Positions 53,280 to 61,194 of a DNA stretch of 64,000 nt are shown here, one piece after another. The notes under the pieces are model-generated. The model ran no database searches. It saw only the letters and a program-made list of their open reading frames with translations, and was not told the origin of the DNA. A program made the translations under genes and the position numbers. The DNA comes from Saccharopolyspora sp. SCSIO 74807 (GTDB taxonomy: Bacteria > Actinomycetota > Actinomycetes > Mycobacteriales > Pseudonocardiaceae). Location: NCBI RefSeq assembly GCF_037023755.1, contig NZ_CP146100.1:4991501-5055500 (forward strand), in the 5' to 3' direction. How positions within the stretch are numbered: position 1 is the stretch's first letter; every line of letters starts with the position of its first letter.

Positions 53280-53444
53280 GTGAAGCTCCTTTTGCCGAGA
53301 TCTTTTCGCCGTCGATGACGACCGACCGAAGATCGCCCCGTCCGATGTGGCTGCGTCGGGGCACCCGGGCGCCCCACTGGCTCCGAGAGCTCGGCGCGAA
53401 GATTGCTTACTCGCCCGAGTGGTGGATCTCCACCCCGCCCCTTG

Positions 53445-53541
53445 TTCCGCTATAGTGGACCGGATGACTCCAAGGTAAGCCGGAGCACACTGGGGTGTCA
53501 ACTATAGCGGACAGTCGGTTCCGAGGTCCGCTTTAGTGGAC
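53445..53541. promoter_or_regulatory. Three operator sites between transfer operon and XRE gene
   Basis: TTCCGCTATAGTGGAC (53445-53460), GTCAACTATAGCGGAC (53497-53512) and GTCCGCTTTAGTGGAC (53526-53541) share a palindromic pattern GTCCRCTATAGYGGAC. TATAGT/TATAGC within them can serve as -10 boxes. They lie between the minus-strand transfer operon and the plus-strand XRE gene, so one repressor could control both directions. Confidence 0.75.
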
Positions 53542-53552
53542 CAAGGAAGTGG

Positions 53553-53996
53553 GTGGCCGAGATGGCCGACAACAACATCGACATGAGCTTCGCCGCGCAG
53601 CTCCAGCGGCTTTTCGACAGCTACCGCAGGGAGGACGGCAAGCGGTACACCGCCAAGGAGGTCGCCGACGAGATCTCCTACCGCGGACGGGTGCAAGTCT
53701 CGAAGAGCTACCTCTACGAGCTACTCAAGGGGCAGAAGACCTCGCCGAGTCTGACGCTCGTGCAAGCCCTCGCGGAGTTCTTCGAGGTCAATCTCGACTA
53801 CTTCGCCGACGACGAGCGCGGCCGCGACCTCAACCGCCAGTACGAGACGGTCGCAGCCCTGGCGGATGCGGACGTACGCCAGATCGCCCAACGCGCTCGC
53901 GACCTCTCCCCCGACCAGCTGCGCAGCGTCCTGCAGTACGTGGATTTCGTGCGAACGACCAGGGACGACGCCGACACCGACCACCCGGACATATGA
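53553..53996 (+). CDS. XRE family transcriptional regulator (first copy)
   Basis: 147 residues from a GTG at 53553 (ATG 53562 is an alternative) with AAGGAAG upstream. An N-terminal Cro/C1 helix-turn-helix (VSKSYLYELLKGQKTSPS, preceded by TAKEVADEI) resembles EspR-like and NsdA-type regulators. The C-terminal half is helical (ADVRQIAQRARDLSPDQLRSV). It is the probable master repressor of the element, binding the GTCC-GGAC sites just upstream. A paralogue follows. Confidence 0.85.
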   Translation: MAEMADNNIDMSFAAQLQRLFDSYRREDGKRYTAKEVADEISYRGRVQVSKSYLYELLKGQKTSPSLTLVQALAEFFEVNLDYFADDERGRDLNRQYETVAALADADVRQIAQRARDLSPDQLRSVLQYVDFVRTTRDDADTDHPDI

Positions 53997-54143
53997 CCCC
54001 CAAGCCGGATGCCGCAGTTGGCGATCACCCTGTGGCCCGGGCGCCGGCTGCTCACATGAGCGCTATCTGAGCAGCAGGCTTCGATCCCGAACAGCCCGAA
54101 GTTCCGGTCGATCCCGTCTCCGCCGGTATCAACTGTAGGAGCT

Positions 54144-54159
54144 GTCCGATATACTGGAC
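54144..54159. promoter_or_regulatory. Operator site upstream of the second XRE gene
   Basis: GTCCGATATACTGGAC keeps the GTCC/GGAC arms and spacing of the three sites at 53445-53541, with a TATACT that can act as a -10 box. It lies 68 bp before the second XRE gene, suggesting cross-regulation. Confidence 0.65.
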
Positions 54160-54226
54160 TACGCATAGTAGGCCAGCTGTCAACTTACCCAGACAATCGA
54201 CATCGAGAGTCCGCTGAAGAAGACGC

Positions 54227-54649
54227 ATGGAGGTAGCGATCGTGGCCGACGACGCAGCGGAAGCTGACGCGGGCACGTCGTTCGGCGCCAAGCTGCAACA
54301 GCTGTTCACGACCGTCCTCCGCGAAGACGGCACCCAACACCGCAAGCCCGATGTGGCCGCAGCGGTCGGGGTCTCCCGCGGCTACCTCTACGACCTCCTC
54401 GCCGGCAAGAACGAGCCAAGCCACGCCGTGGTCGTCGCACTCGCCAAGCACTTCGACGTGGAGGTCGAGTACTTCTCTGACTCCGAGCGTGGCCAGCGGC
54501 TAGATGAGCAGTACGCGATGCTGGCCGACCTTGGCGCGAACAACGTACGCCAAATCGCCCACCGCGCCCGCGGCTTGAGCCCCGAGGCACTGAGCCGGGT
54601 CCTCCGCTACATCGAGTTCGAGCAGAACCAAGACGGCACCAGCCGCTGA
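54227..54649 (+). CDS. XRE family transcriptional regulator (second copy)
   Basis: 140 residues, clearly paralogous to the protein at 53553: FGAKLQQLFTTVLREDGT versus FAAQLQRLFDSYRREDGK, then VSRGYLYDLLAGKNEPS, VEVEYFSDSERGQRL and NVRQIAHRARGLSPEALSRV. The start is ATG 54227 or GTG 54242 within it. Paired repressors with shared operators suggest a two-protein switch, as in lysogeny circuits. Confidence 0.85.
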   Translation: MEVAIVADDAAEADAGTSFGAKLQQLFTTVLREDGTQHRKPDVAAAVGVSRGYLYDLLAGKNEPSHAVVVALAKHFDVEVEYFSDSERGQRLDEQYAMLADLGANNVRQIAHRARGLSPEALSRVLRYIEFEQNQDGTSR

Positions 54650-54730
54650 GCCCGGAGGAACAAGAGCCGGAGCTGCTCACCAAAAATTCTCGCACGCGGA
54701 TCCGACAGTCTCAGTAACATCCCAACGAGG

Positions 54731-55081
54731 ATGGTTCAGAGCAATGACCAGAGTCTGTGCGTTAGGGTTGTCTTGGGCGATTTAGTGCTGACCATAGACG
54801 AGTTGCGAGCCGTTACCCGCTTCGTGACCGAGAGCGCTCAGATCTTCTCGGGGATTTTCGTAGGGCTTGTCATCGGGGTTGTTCGGTTTGCGCTGTCAGC
54901 ATGGGGGCAATGGGTGCTGTTCGCGCGGCTATGGTTGCCGCTGACCCGACGGTTGCCGTGGCGACCGAAGATGTTCCTCGAGGACGCCTACGAGCGCGGC
55001 GTGCTGCGCAGGACGGGTGCCGTTTACCAGTTCCGTCACGCGCAGCTCCGCGACCACCTCGCCAAGCAGTACCGACGCTAG
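54731..55081 (+). pseudogene. C-terminal remnant of a membrane-linked STAND/NACHT protein
   Basis: 116 residues whose end (WLPLTRRLPWRPKMFLED, then GVLRRTGAVYQFRHAQLRDHLA) is that of the C-terminal membrane region of large actinobacterial NACHT/STAND proteins. No NTPase domain precedes it, so this looks like a leftover 3' fragment of a deleted gene. It may still be translated from ATG 54731 as a small membrane protein. Confidence 0.55.
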
Positions 55082-55153
55082 CCCGACGGCAACACGGCCC
55101 CTGAGCCGACCACTGAACTTTCGCGTTGGGGCGACGACTCAGCGGTCGCTCGT

Positions 55154-55702
55154 TTAGCGTGCGAGCTTGGCCAGGTCGTTGTTGAGGTATTGGTTGATGG
55201 AGAGTAGCCATTCACGCATGTTGGGCCAGCGGTCGACTTCTTCTCCTGCGAGCCACAGGATGGGGCGGCCGTGACGTGTCTGCGGGCCGGTGGTCCAGAG
55301 TGCGAATACGTCGGTGACGTCTTCGCCCGCGGCGACCGGGAGTAGTGTCTCGCGGGCGGGAAAATCTGCGGGCGTCGGCGCTTCGGAGAAGAACAGGTCA
55401 AGCAGTTCTTGCGCTTTGTCCCACAGCGGTCCTGCTCCGAGTTCGTCGGTGCTAAGCAGATCGGTGTAGGTGAAAAACAGTGGCCATCCGTTGCCGTGCC
55501 GGAGCAGGGCGCGGTGTTGGGCATCCAGCTGCGTGCCGAGCCGTTGTTCGGCCTTGGCGAGCTGTTCCTCGCTGGCTGCCAGCCGTGGCATGGTCATCGG
55601 GCTCAGTTGCGGGTCGACCTCGGCCAGGCGGCTGCGCAGCGTCGCTGAGTAGCCGATCAGCTCAGCCCAGTCCGCAGGCAACTCGTTTTCTGGCGGGTTC
55701 AT
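55154..55702 (-). CDS. SUKH (SMI1/KNR4) family immunity protein
   Basis: 182 residues from an ATG at 55702 with GGAG 8 nt upstream. SUKH features: SEEQLAKAEQRLGTQLDAQH followed by GNGWPLFF, and the late GRPILWLAGEEVDRW. SUKH proteins neutralise cognate nuclease and other polymorphic toxins. It follows the GH-E toxin gene by 33 nt in the same direction, a classical toxin-immunity pair. Confidence 0.85.
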   Translation of the reverse strand: MNPPENELPADWAELIGYSATLRSRLAEVDPQLSPMTMPRLAASEEQLAKAEQRLGTQLDAQHRALLRHGNGWPLFFTYTDLLSTDELGAGPLWDKAQELLDLFFSEAPTPADFPARETLLPVAAGEDVTDVFALWTTGPQTRHGRPILWLAGEEVDRWPNMREWLLSINQYLNNDLAKLAR

Positions 55703-55735
55703 CGACATTGCTCCATTGTGGCAGACGCTTCAACG

Positions 55736-57037
55736 TTAATCACGCGGTTCACCTAATCGGAATTCACTTGGACGGTGTCCCTCCGGATATTGTCGCGCCT
55801 GCGAGCCCAACGACGCGTTTACCCTGCTCGTCTGGTCATGCCACTCGTACCCGTCCGGACGGCCGGTCCAGGTCGTGTCCGGAACATGCCCCACCTGGCC
55901 CTGGTACGGCTCACCAGCATTCTTCGCACGCAGGCGTTCTGCCATCGCCGCCCGGTTGGCCTCGCGCCGCAACTCGCCCTGTGTGGAGACGCGGCCGGTC
56001 TCGGCCAGATGCCCATTTTGCCGAGCTTGCTCGCTGGATTCAACATAGCGACGCAGTTGCTCGTGCTCTTCAGCGGTCCAGTTGGTGCGCCCGCGGAACA
56101 CCACAGGACCATCAGCCTCGTCGAGGTTCTTGGCGGTGGTTTCGGCGGCTTCTTCGCCGCCTTCGGTGGCGGCTTTGGTGCCTTTGCCGAGGAATTTGCC
56201 GCCGGTGGCGCCCCATCCGGCGAAGGGGATCATGGCGGCGGCGGAGAGTCCGGCGTTGAGGTGGTCGCCTTCGGCGGCGTACCAGGCGGCGTTGGCGCCG
56301 TCGGCGAATTCGCCGACGCCGGGGATGAGGCCGCCGAGGTCGAGTGCGGCGTGGCCGATGTCGGCCAGTGGGTTGCTGGTGTCCTCGGTGCGTCCCCAGG
56401 GCAGTCCTTGGTCGCTGCCTGCGGCGGCGGTGAGTTGGTCGGCCGAGTAGCCGTACTCGCCCGCGGAGCGGTTCCCGTCGGCGTTGTCGGCGGTGTAGTG
56501 CTGGCCGCCGTAGAGCCCGGTGATGGTGTTGGCGCAGCGGCGTTGGGCGGCCATCCAGTCGGCGATGGCCTGGTTGACCGCGGACATCAACTGGGCGTCG
56601 CGGTCGGTGAGACCGGAGTCGTCGGTCCAGTCCTTGTCCGGCACGATCCCGGTCTTGGCCGAGGCGGCCATCTCCGAGGTCGACGGTTTTTGGTTTTCGT
56701 AGGAGTGGATGTCGGCGACGAGCTGCTCGGCCTGCGACCTCAAATCACGCAGCCGTTGCTGGAGGGGGCGGACTTCGTCGGCGTAGTGCTGCAACGCGCC
56801 CGCGACGGCTTCGACATCGCGGCCGACGTTGTCGGCGGTCTCGGTGACCGGGCGGGTCGCCTGCAACAACTGCTCGGATTCTGGTGCCAGGTAGGCGGGT
56901 GCCAAGCCTTGCCAGGTGGAGTGCACGTCCGCGCCGGTATCGGCGAAACCCGTCCCGGCCGTACGCAGTCCCTGCGCGTGTGCCGCGAGGGTGTCCATGT
57001 TGCCGGGGATCTGCGGGATCGCACCCGGATTGATCAC
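55736..57037 (-). CDS. Polymorphic toxin with WXG-like N-terminus and GH-E nuclease domain
   Basis: 433 residues from a GTG at 57037 overlapping the previous gene by 4 nt. Residues 1-130 are helical like ESX/WXG secreted proteins. Residues 225-290 form a pretoxin segment (ALDLGGLIPGVGEFADGANA, LSAAAMIPFAGWGATGGKFL). The C-terminus (GQVGHVPDTTWTGRPDGYEW, then VNASLGSQARQYPEGHRP) matches the GH-E type of HNH/endonuclease VII toxins, with the catalytic Gly-His. It is presumably exported by a type VII system and cleaves nucleic acid in competitors. Confidence 0.82.
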   Translation of the reverse strand: MINPGAIPQIPGNMDTLAAHAQGLRTAGTGFADTGADVHSTWQGLAPAYLAPESEQLLQATRPVTETADNVGRDVEAVAGALQHYADEVRPLQQRLRDLRSQAEQLVADIHSYENQKPSTSEMAASAKTGIVPDKDWTDDSGLTDRDAQLMSAVNQAIADWMAAQRRCANTITGLYGGQHYTADNADGNRSAGEYGYSADQLTAAAGSDQGLPWGRTEDTSNPLADIGHAALDLGGLIPGVGEFADGANAAWYAAEGDHLNAGLSAAAMIPFAGWGATGGKFLGKGTKAATEGGEEAAETTAKNLDEADGPVVFRGRTNWTAEEHEQLRRYVESSEQARQNGHLAETGRVSTQGELRREANRAAMAERLRAKNAGEPYQGQVGHVPDTTWTGRPDGYEWHDQTSRVNASLGSQARQYPEGHRPSEFRLGEPRD

Positions 57038-57375
57038 CGGCGGCCTCCCGGCATGTGGTCACGCGGGTCCGGCGCCGAGGCGACGCCGCGCTGGGCGTTG
57101 AGGACCATCTCGTGATCACCCTGCAGATACGCGCCGACCGCGCTCGAGGCGCCGCCGATCGCGGATTGGATGCGGGAGAACACGAACTGCATGTCCGGCC
57201 CGCGGGCCTCGGCGAACCCGGCCAACGCTTGGCCGATGATTCCGGACGACGCCTGCCCGGCCGCGCCCTCGATCTCGGAGCGCATCGCGGTCACGTGCCC
57301 CTCGAACTCCGACGCGGTACTCGCGGTGCGCGCCAGCACACCGCGCACCTGCTCCGGGTGAATGTCCCACTCCAC
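57034..57375 (-). CDS. Small helical ESX-associated protein
   Basis: 113 residues from a GTG at 57375 with AGGGGG upstream. It opens VEWDIHPEQVRGVLARTAST and is helical with a late Gln/Asp tail. Proteins of this DUF6507-like type accompany WXG100 genes and LXG/WXG toxins. It is coupled to the toxin gene by a 4-nt overlap and is likely a secretion partner or chaperone. Confidence 0.7.
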   Translation of the reverse strand: MEWDIHPEQVRGVLARTASTASEFEGHVTAMRSEIEGAAGQASSGIIGQALAGFAEARGPDMQFVFSRIQSAIGGASSAVGAYLQGDHEMVLNAQRGVASAPDPRDHMPGGRR

Positions 57376-57435
57376 GCCTGCAATCCCCCTACGACACAAC
57401 CAACCCCACCGGCCGAACCGGCGAGAACCGACGAC

Positions 57436-57741
57436 TCAGCCGATGCCTTGCACCGACGAACGCGCTCGCGAGATGGCGGTGTTGGCGGAGTCGTCGTTTT
57501 GGGTCATGGTCTGCTTGAGCAGGTTGATGATCTGGCGGACTTCGGTGGCCGCGGACTTCCAGCGTTGTTCGACGTGGTGGTAGTCGTCCGAGACGCCGTC
57601 GGCCTGGAAGTCGGCCATCGCGGCGGCCACGGCCTGGTCGCGCTGGGAGATCACCGACTCCAGCCGTCCGATGATGCCCTGGATGTCGCCCTGCACCGAC
57701 TGCGAAATGCCGGTGTCGAAGCTGCGCCGGTCCATGCTCAT
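57436..57741 (-). CDS. WXG100-like (ESAT-6 family) protein
   Basis: 101 residues, entirely helical (VQGDIQGIIGRLESVISQRD, then EQRWKSAATEVRQIINLLKQ). The size and two-helix pattern match the pore-forming ESAT-6/WXG100 family, with a W (RWKSA) in place of strict WXG. It is in line with the other two WXG-like genes. It is a secretion substrate or partner. Confidence 0.75.
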   Translation of the reverse strand: MSMDRRSFDTGISQSVQGDIQGIIGRLESVISQRDQAVAAAMADFQADGVSDDYHHVEQRWKSAATEVRQIINLLKQTMTQNDDSANTAISRARSSVQGIG

Positions 57742-57759
57742 GACAATTTCCCCCGGTGG

Positions 57760-58092
57760 TCAGCGGGCGCCGAAGCGGGCCGCGTCGAAGTTGGCCGAGC
57801 CCTGGTTCGCCGAGGCGTTGTCGGCCATTTCGGTATCGCCTTGGCCGAACGACTGGTCCATGCCGGATTGCCCGCCCAAGATCGCCGACAACGACCCGTT
57901 GAGCTCGCCGGTGATCTCATCGGCGCGTGCCTTGAACGAGTCGAACGCGCCCCGCCCGGCCCCGTTGAACCTGCCTTCCAGGGGTTCCGCGGCGGCGATG
58001 AGCTGGCGGATCAACGCGCCCAGGTCATCGCTGGAACCCTGCGTCTGCTTCGTCAACGCCGACAACGTCGACGACCCCATATCGAACTTCAT
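57760..58092 (-). CDS. WXG100-like protein, first gene of the toxin operon
   Basis: 110 residues from an ATG at 58092, with a GGAGGG 8 nt upstream. Helical, with SSDDLGALIRQLIAAAEPLEG then RFNGAGRGAFDSFKARADEI, where FNGAGRGAF replaces the WxG turn. The tail is Gln/Asn/Gly-rich and polar. It is the likely heterodimer partner of the protein at 57436. It starts the operon ending with the SUKH gene. Confidence 0.75.
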   Translation of the reverse strand: MKFDMGSSTLSALTKQTQGSSDDLGALIRQLIAAAEPLEGRFNGAGRGAFDSFKARADEITGELNGSLSAILGGQSGMDQSFGQGDTEMADNASANQGSANFDAARFGAR

Positions 58093-58259
58093 CGACGCCC
58101 ACCCTCCAACGCGAGAACAACACACCTCGCGAGCACCATAACGATCAGGCACGACACCATGGGTCATAAGCACCCGATTGCCATCACTCTGCCGCTCGCC
58201 ACGGCTTCAACCAGGCAACTCGCGTCGCCAACCGTGAGGACGTCCGCAGGTTGCAGCCA

Positions 58260-58733
58260 TTAGTCGCGCCGGGCGCCTTCCGGCCAGATCACGGTGACCG
58301 GAAGACCGCGGTCTCTCGCCGCGTCCACGATGTCGGCTGTGCCGCCGTAGCCTCGTGCCGGTTTTCCGTCCCATACCGCGACGAGGCGATCGGCTCGCTC
58401 GATCATGTCGATGCTGGCGTCCATATGAGACTGCGACGTGGACTCGACGTGGTCGAGCCGCACAACGTCGGACGCACGTGCCAAGAGGGCGTCGTAGACC
58501 GGATGGTGTTCCTCGGGAAGCCCCTCTCGGTAGCGAGCTGCCGGCACGATGACGACGAGCTCTCCGCGCTGGTCGAGAACCGCCTGAGCGAACAGACTGT
58601 CGGCGCCGTCAGCGAGGCAGCTCAACCCGACGACGGCGGGCGTACCAGCGATCTCCTCTCGAAGGGCGGTGTCCACGAGCTGTTCGGTCTCGCGAGGAAG
58701 TCCTCGGTGTCCGGTGATCGCTAGCCTCGTCAC
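58260..58733 (-). CDS. SLOG-like Rossmann-fold protein
   Basis: 157 residues. It begins LAITGHRGLP and continues with SCLADGADSLFAQAVL, LVVIVPAARY and ADRLVAVWDGKPARGYGGTA. The pattern is that of the SLOG superfamily (DprA/LOG/TIR-related nucleotide-binding proteins), with GG in the glycine loop. SLOG proteins sense or process nucleotide ligands and occur in phage-defence loci. It overlaps the XRE-TPR gene by 4 nt. Confidence 0.75.
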   Translation of the reverse strand: MTRLAITGHRGLPRETEQLVDTALREEIAGTPAVVGLSCLADGADSLFAQAVLDQRGELVVIVPAARYREGLPEEHHPVYDALLARASDVVRLDHVESTSQSHMDASIDMIERADRLVAVWDGKPARGYGGTADIVDAARDRGLPVTVIWPEGARRD

Positions 58734-59995
58734 CGCTGGTCCTCATCGTAAAGCGTGATCAACATGTGATCGAGGTCCTCCACCTCGCGGCTGTGCTGCG
58801 GCAGCTTGGCGCGCAACGTGCGGACGTTCGAGACGATCCGCTCGGAGCCGTACTGCTTGCCGACCCGCAACGCTTCCACGCCGAGCTTGGCCGCTTCGTC
58901 CTGGTGACCCGTGCCCGCCAGCAGCAGAGCATATTCGATCTTCGCTAGCGACTGCTGCTTCGGCGCGGTCATGGCTGGGATGGCGGTCGCGTAGACGTTC
59001 CTCGCCGCTGCAAGGTCGCCGAACTTCACCAGGGCGCTGGACTGATAGCGGGCTACCTTCGCCGAGGTGAACGTGAACACCCACGGCCACTGCGCCTCAC
59101 CCGGACGCCGGTCAGCGAGGCGTTCCGCGGTGGCCAGCGACTCGGTCATCGCTCGCCGATCGCGCAAGGCGCCGAAGGCGACCGCGCGCAGCGAGGCCAG
59201 CCATGCTCGGGCTGCGGCCGGGCTCCTGTTGTCGAGCTGACGCGCTGCCTTGTCGAGCAGCAGCGCGCCCTGGTGAGGATCACCAATCTCCACGGCGAAG
59301 TGTCCAAGACTGCCGATCATGTACGAGACCAGCAACGGGTTCCGAGCCGACTCCGCGAAGCGAATGCTCTCCTGGTACCGAGCACGGGCTGCGGCGGTGT
59401 CGCCTCTGTCCGCCGCGAGCCATGCGGAGAAGCCGGCGATCTCGCTCAGGGCGGCGAAGCCCCGCGCGTCGTGAAGCTTGTCCCGGACGACCTGCTTGAC
59501 CAAGCGGAGGTGTCCTTCGGCGGCGGGTGCGAGGTATTGCGAGGAGACCGACGCCTCCATGCGCCGGTAGGACTCGGTCGGTGCGGCGATCGACGCGACG
59601 AGTTCGTCAACGTGCTCTCCCGCTGCCTCTGCGCGGCGACTCCGTGCCAGCGCGACGCCGACCCCAAGCCCGAGGGTCGTTCCAAGGTAGGTCCTTCGAT
59701 CCACATTCTCAGTGGTACACCCGTCGCCGCGACGCTTAAACCCGAGTTCGAGGTCCGAGTCGACGTTCAGAACGTGCCGCAGCGCCTGCCGGTAATGGGC
59801 CGCCGGCCAACGGAAGTCGCCACGCTCCCATTTGCCGATGTGGTTGGCGTCGATCTCGGTGAGCTTCTCCGTCAGGCGATAGACCTGCGCGTTCACAGCC
59901 TCGGCGAGTTCCTGGCGTGTCATCGGCTGCCCTGGTGATGAGGGTGAGCCCAGGCGCTGTCGGGCAGCGCGTAGGGCGTCGTTGGGCTCCGGCAC
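58730..59995 (-). CDS. XRE/TPR regulator
   Basis: 421 residues. The N-terminus is a Cro/C1-like domain (MTRQELAEAVNAQVYRLT, then DANHIGKWERGDFRWP), and a short twin-Arg-like stretch (VDRRTYLGTTLGLGVGVAL) follows at about 95-115. The C-terminal 280 residues are TPR-like helices. Such proteins are abundant in Streptomyces and Saccharopolyspora as regulators. It is coupled to the SLOG gene. Confidence 0.8.
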   Translation of the reverse strand: MPEPNDALRAARQRLGSPSSPGQPMTRQELAEAVNAQVYRLTEKLTEIDANHIGKWERGDFRWPAAHYRQALRHVLNVDSDLELGFKRRGDGCTTENVDRRTYLGTTLGLGVGVALARSRRAEAAGEHVDELVASIAAPTESYRRMEASVSSQYLAPAAEGHLRLVKQVVRDKLHDARGFAALSEIAGFSAWLAADRGDTAAARARYQESIRFAESARNPLLVSYMIGSLGHFAVEIGDPHQGALLLDKAARQLDNRSPAAARAWLASLRAVAFGALRDRRAMTESLATAERLADRRPGEAQWPWVFTFTSAKVARYQSSALVKFGDLAAARNVYATAIPAMTAPKQQSLAKIEYALLLAGTGHQDEAAKLGVEALRVGKQYGSERIVSNVRTLRAKLPQHSREVEDLDHMLITLYDEDQR

Positions 59996-60166
59996 ACCTG
60001 CTCCTCTGATCAGTTCGGCCCGACAGTAACGGACTGACTACCGGCAGAGAAATCAAACTCTCCCGAAACTCTCCCCTTGCGCTCCCGACTCGACTCCCTC
60101 CCATTCCGAGCCGCATCGGCAGAAGCTCGTCATGTCACTGGGAACGAGGCAGAGAGGTCGGGGGCC

Positions 60167-60451
60167 ATGCAGACACCCGCACTGGTTGCGTTGCTTGCCG
60201 CAACGTTGAGTCCGCTCGCGACCTGGTTAGTTGTGAAGCTTCCGTTCGTACGTGAATGGCGTGCTAGGCGCTGGACGCGGCGCACTACACGAGCCACCTG
60301 GGCGCGACACCCCGAAACGCGACCGGTGCCCGCGTACGAACACCCACCCGCCGCGCTGTCCTCCGGGCGCTGCGGGTGGGCCATGCCCCCGACGACACGG
60401 ATGCCGGTGGGAGAGGTCGTCGGGGGCCGAGGGGGCGCGCCATGCCGTTGA
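60167..60451 (+). CDS. Small membrane protein
   Basis: 94 residues from an ATG with GAGAGG upstream. One hydrophobic helix (TPALVALLAATLSPLATWLV) precedes a basic, Pro/Gly-rich tail. It overlaps the next gene by 10 nt. It is divergent from the XRE-TPR gene; the 171-bp gap between holds no obvious repeat. No function is known. Confidence 0.55.
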   Translation: MQTPALVALLAATLSPLATWLVVKLPFVREWRARRWTRRTTRATWARHPETRPVPAYEHPPAALSSGRCGWAMPPTTRMPVGEVVGGRGGAPCR

Positions 60452-60876
60452 TCATCGCGAGGCATCGAGCCGGTTCGGCCGCTCACTTTTTCGATGTCGA
60501 GCAGCAGAACGGCGACGACCGCAAGGCACTATGCGGGTTCGCGTGTGGCGCTGGCGAACTCGTGCAGTTGCAGAATCTCAGCGGTGTCCTGCCGTGCGAG
60601 CTGTGCATCCGCGACGCGCCAGACGACCAGCTGAGGCCAACGCGGGAGGCAGTCGCGGCCGAAGTGCTCCCGAGCGATGACGAGGACAGCGCACACACCT
60701 ACGCCGTGGGCTTACGTGGCGAGTTCGTCTGGCACGACGTACCTGAACACCCCGTCATGCAGCTCTACCAGGGCCGCGAAGTGGTCATCACGGAGTGCGG
60801 CTGCATCGCCTTCCTGGTGTTCGGCACCCCGCCCGAGCGCTATGCACGTTGCCCCCAGTGCCCCGCGGCCAATTGA
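60442..60876 (+). CDS. Hypothetical Cys-containing protein
   Basis: 144 residues from an ATG at 60442. Two Cys pairs suggest metal binding: PCELC near residue 52 and ECGC plus RCPQC near the end. The rest is beta-rich (HTYAVGLRGEFVWHDV). Similar small proteins accompany XRE/TPR regulators in related genomes, from general experience only. Unrecognised family. Confidence 0.65.
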   Translation: MPLIIARHRAGSAAHFFDVEQQNGDDRKALCGFACGAGELVQLQNLSGVLPCELCIRDAPDDQLRPTREAVAAEVLPSDDEDSAHTYAVGLRGEFVWHDVPEHPVMQLYQGREVVITECGCIAFLVFGTPPERYARCPQCPAAN

Positions 60877-61012
60877 CCTTGGCGCGTTCTCGCGCCAGTA
60901 GCTCCGGCCCGCTGCCCACTGCCTTCCCCGACGCAGAGGCGGCGGGCCGGTTCCATCCAAAACCAACGGAGCCGTACCTATTCATCCGAGCACTAGACGT
61001 CCCGCGTTCAGC

Positions 61013-61189
61013 ATGAACACGGGCTACGTGACCGTCCTAACTGGCCAGATCGAGGGCGAGGAGCCGACCGACAACAAGCACGCTCCTGTGCTGGATTTCA
61101 GCGATACCCAGTGGGCTGCGCCGACGGCGGACCTACTCCGAGCTGTCCTCGCTGGCCTGGAGAGATTGTCCGACACGCACGAAGGTTGA
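61013..61189 (+). CDS. Small protein before the oxidoreductase gene
   Basis: 58 residues from ATG 61013, reading MNTGYVTVLTGQIEGEEP and ending VLAGLERLSDTHEG. Codon use is GC-rich like the neighbours. Its stop lies 5 nt before the next ATG. No ribosome site is evident, so it may depend on readthrough or be spurious. No family is recognised. Confidence 0.45.
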   Translation: MNTGYVTVLTGQIEGEEPTDNKHAPVLDFSDTQWAAPTADLLRAVLAGLERLSDTHEG

Positions 61190-61194
61190 GGAAA

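Noticed and set aside
53137..53364. A 75-codon minus-strand frame in the transfer-operon leader
   Set aside because: Its start has no ribosome site, and the strong ribosome site inside it serves a different frame (the eight-codon minicistron).
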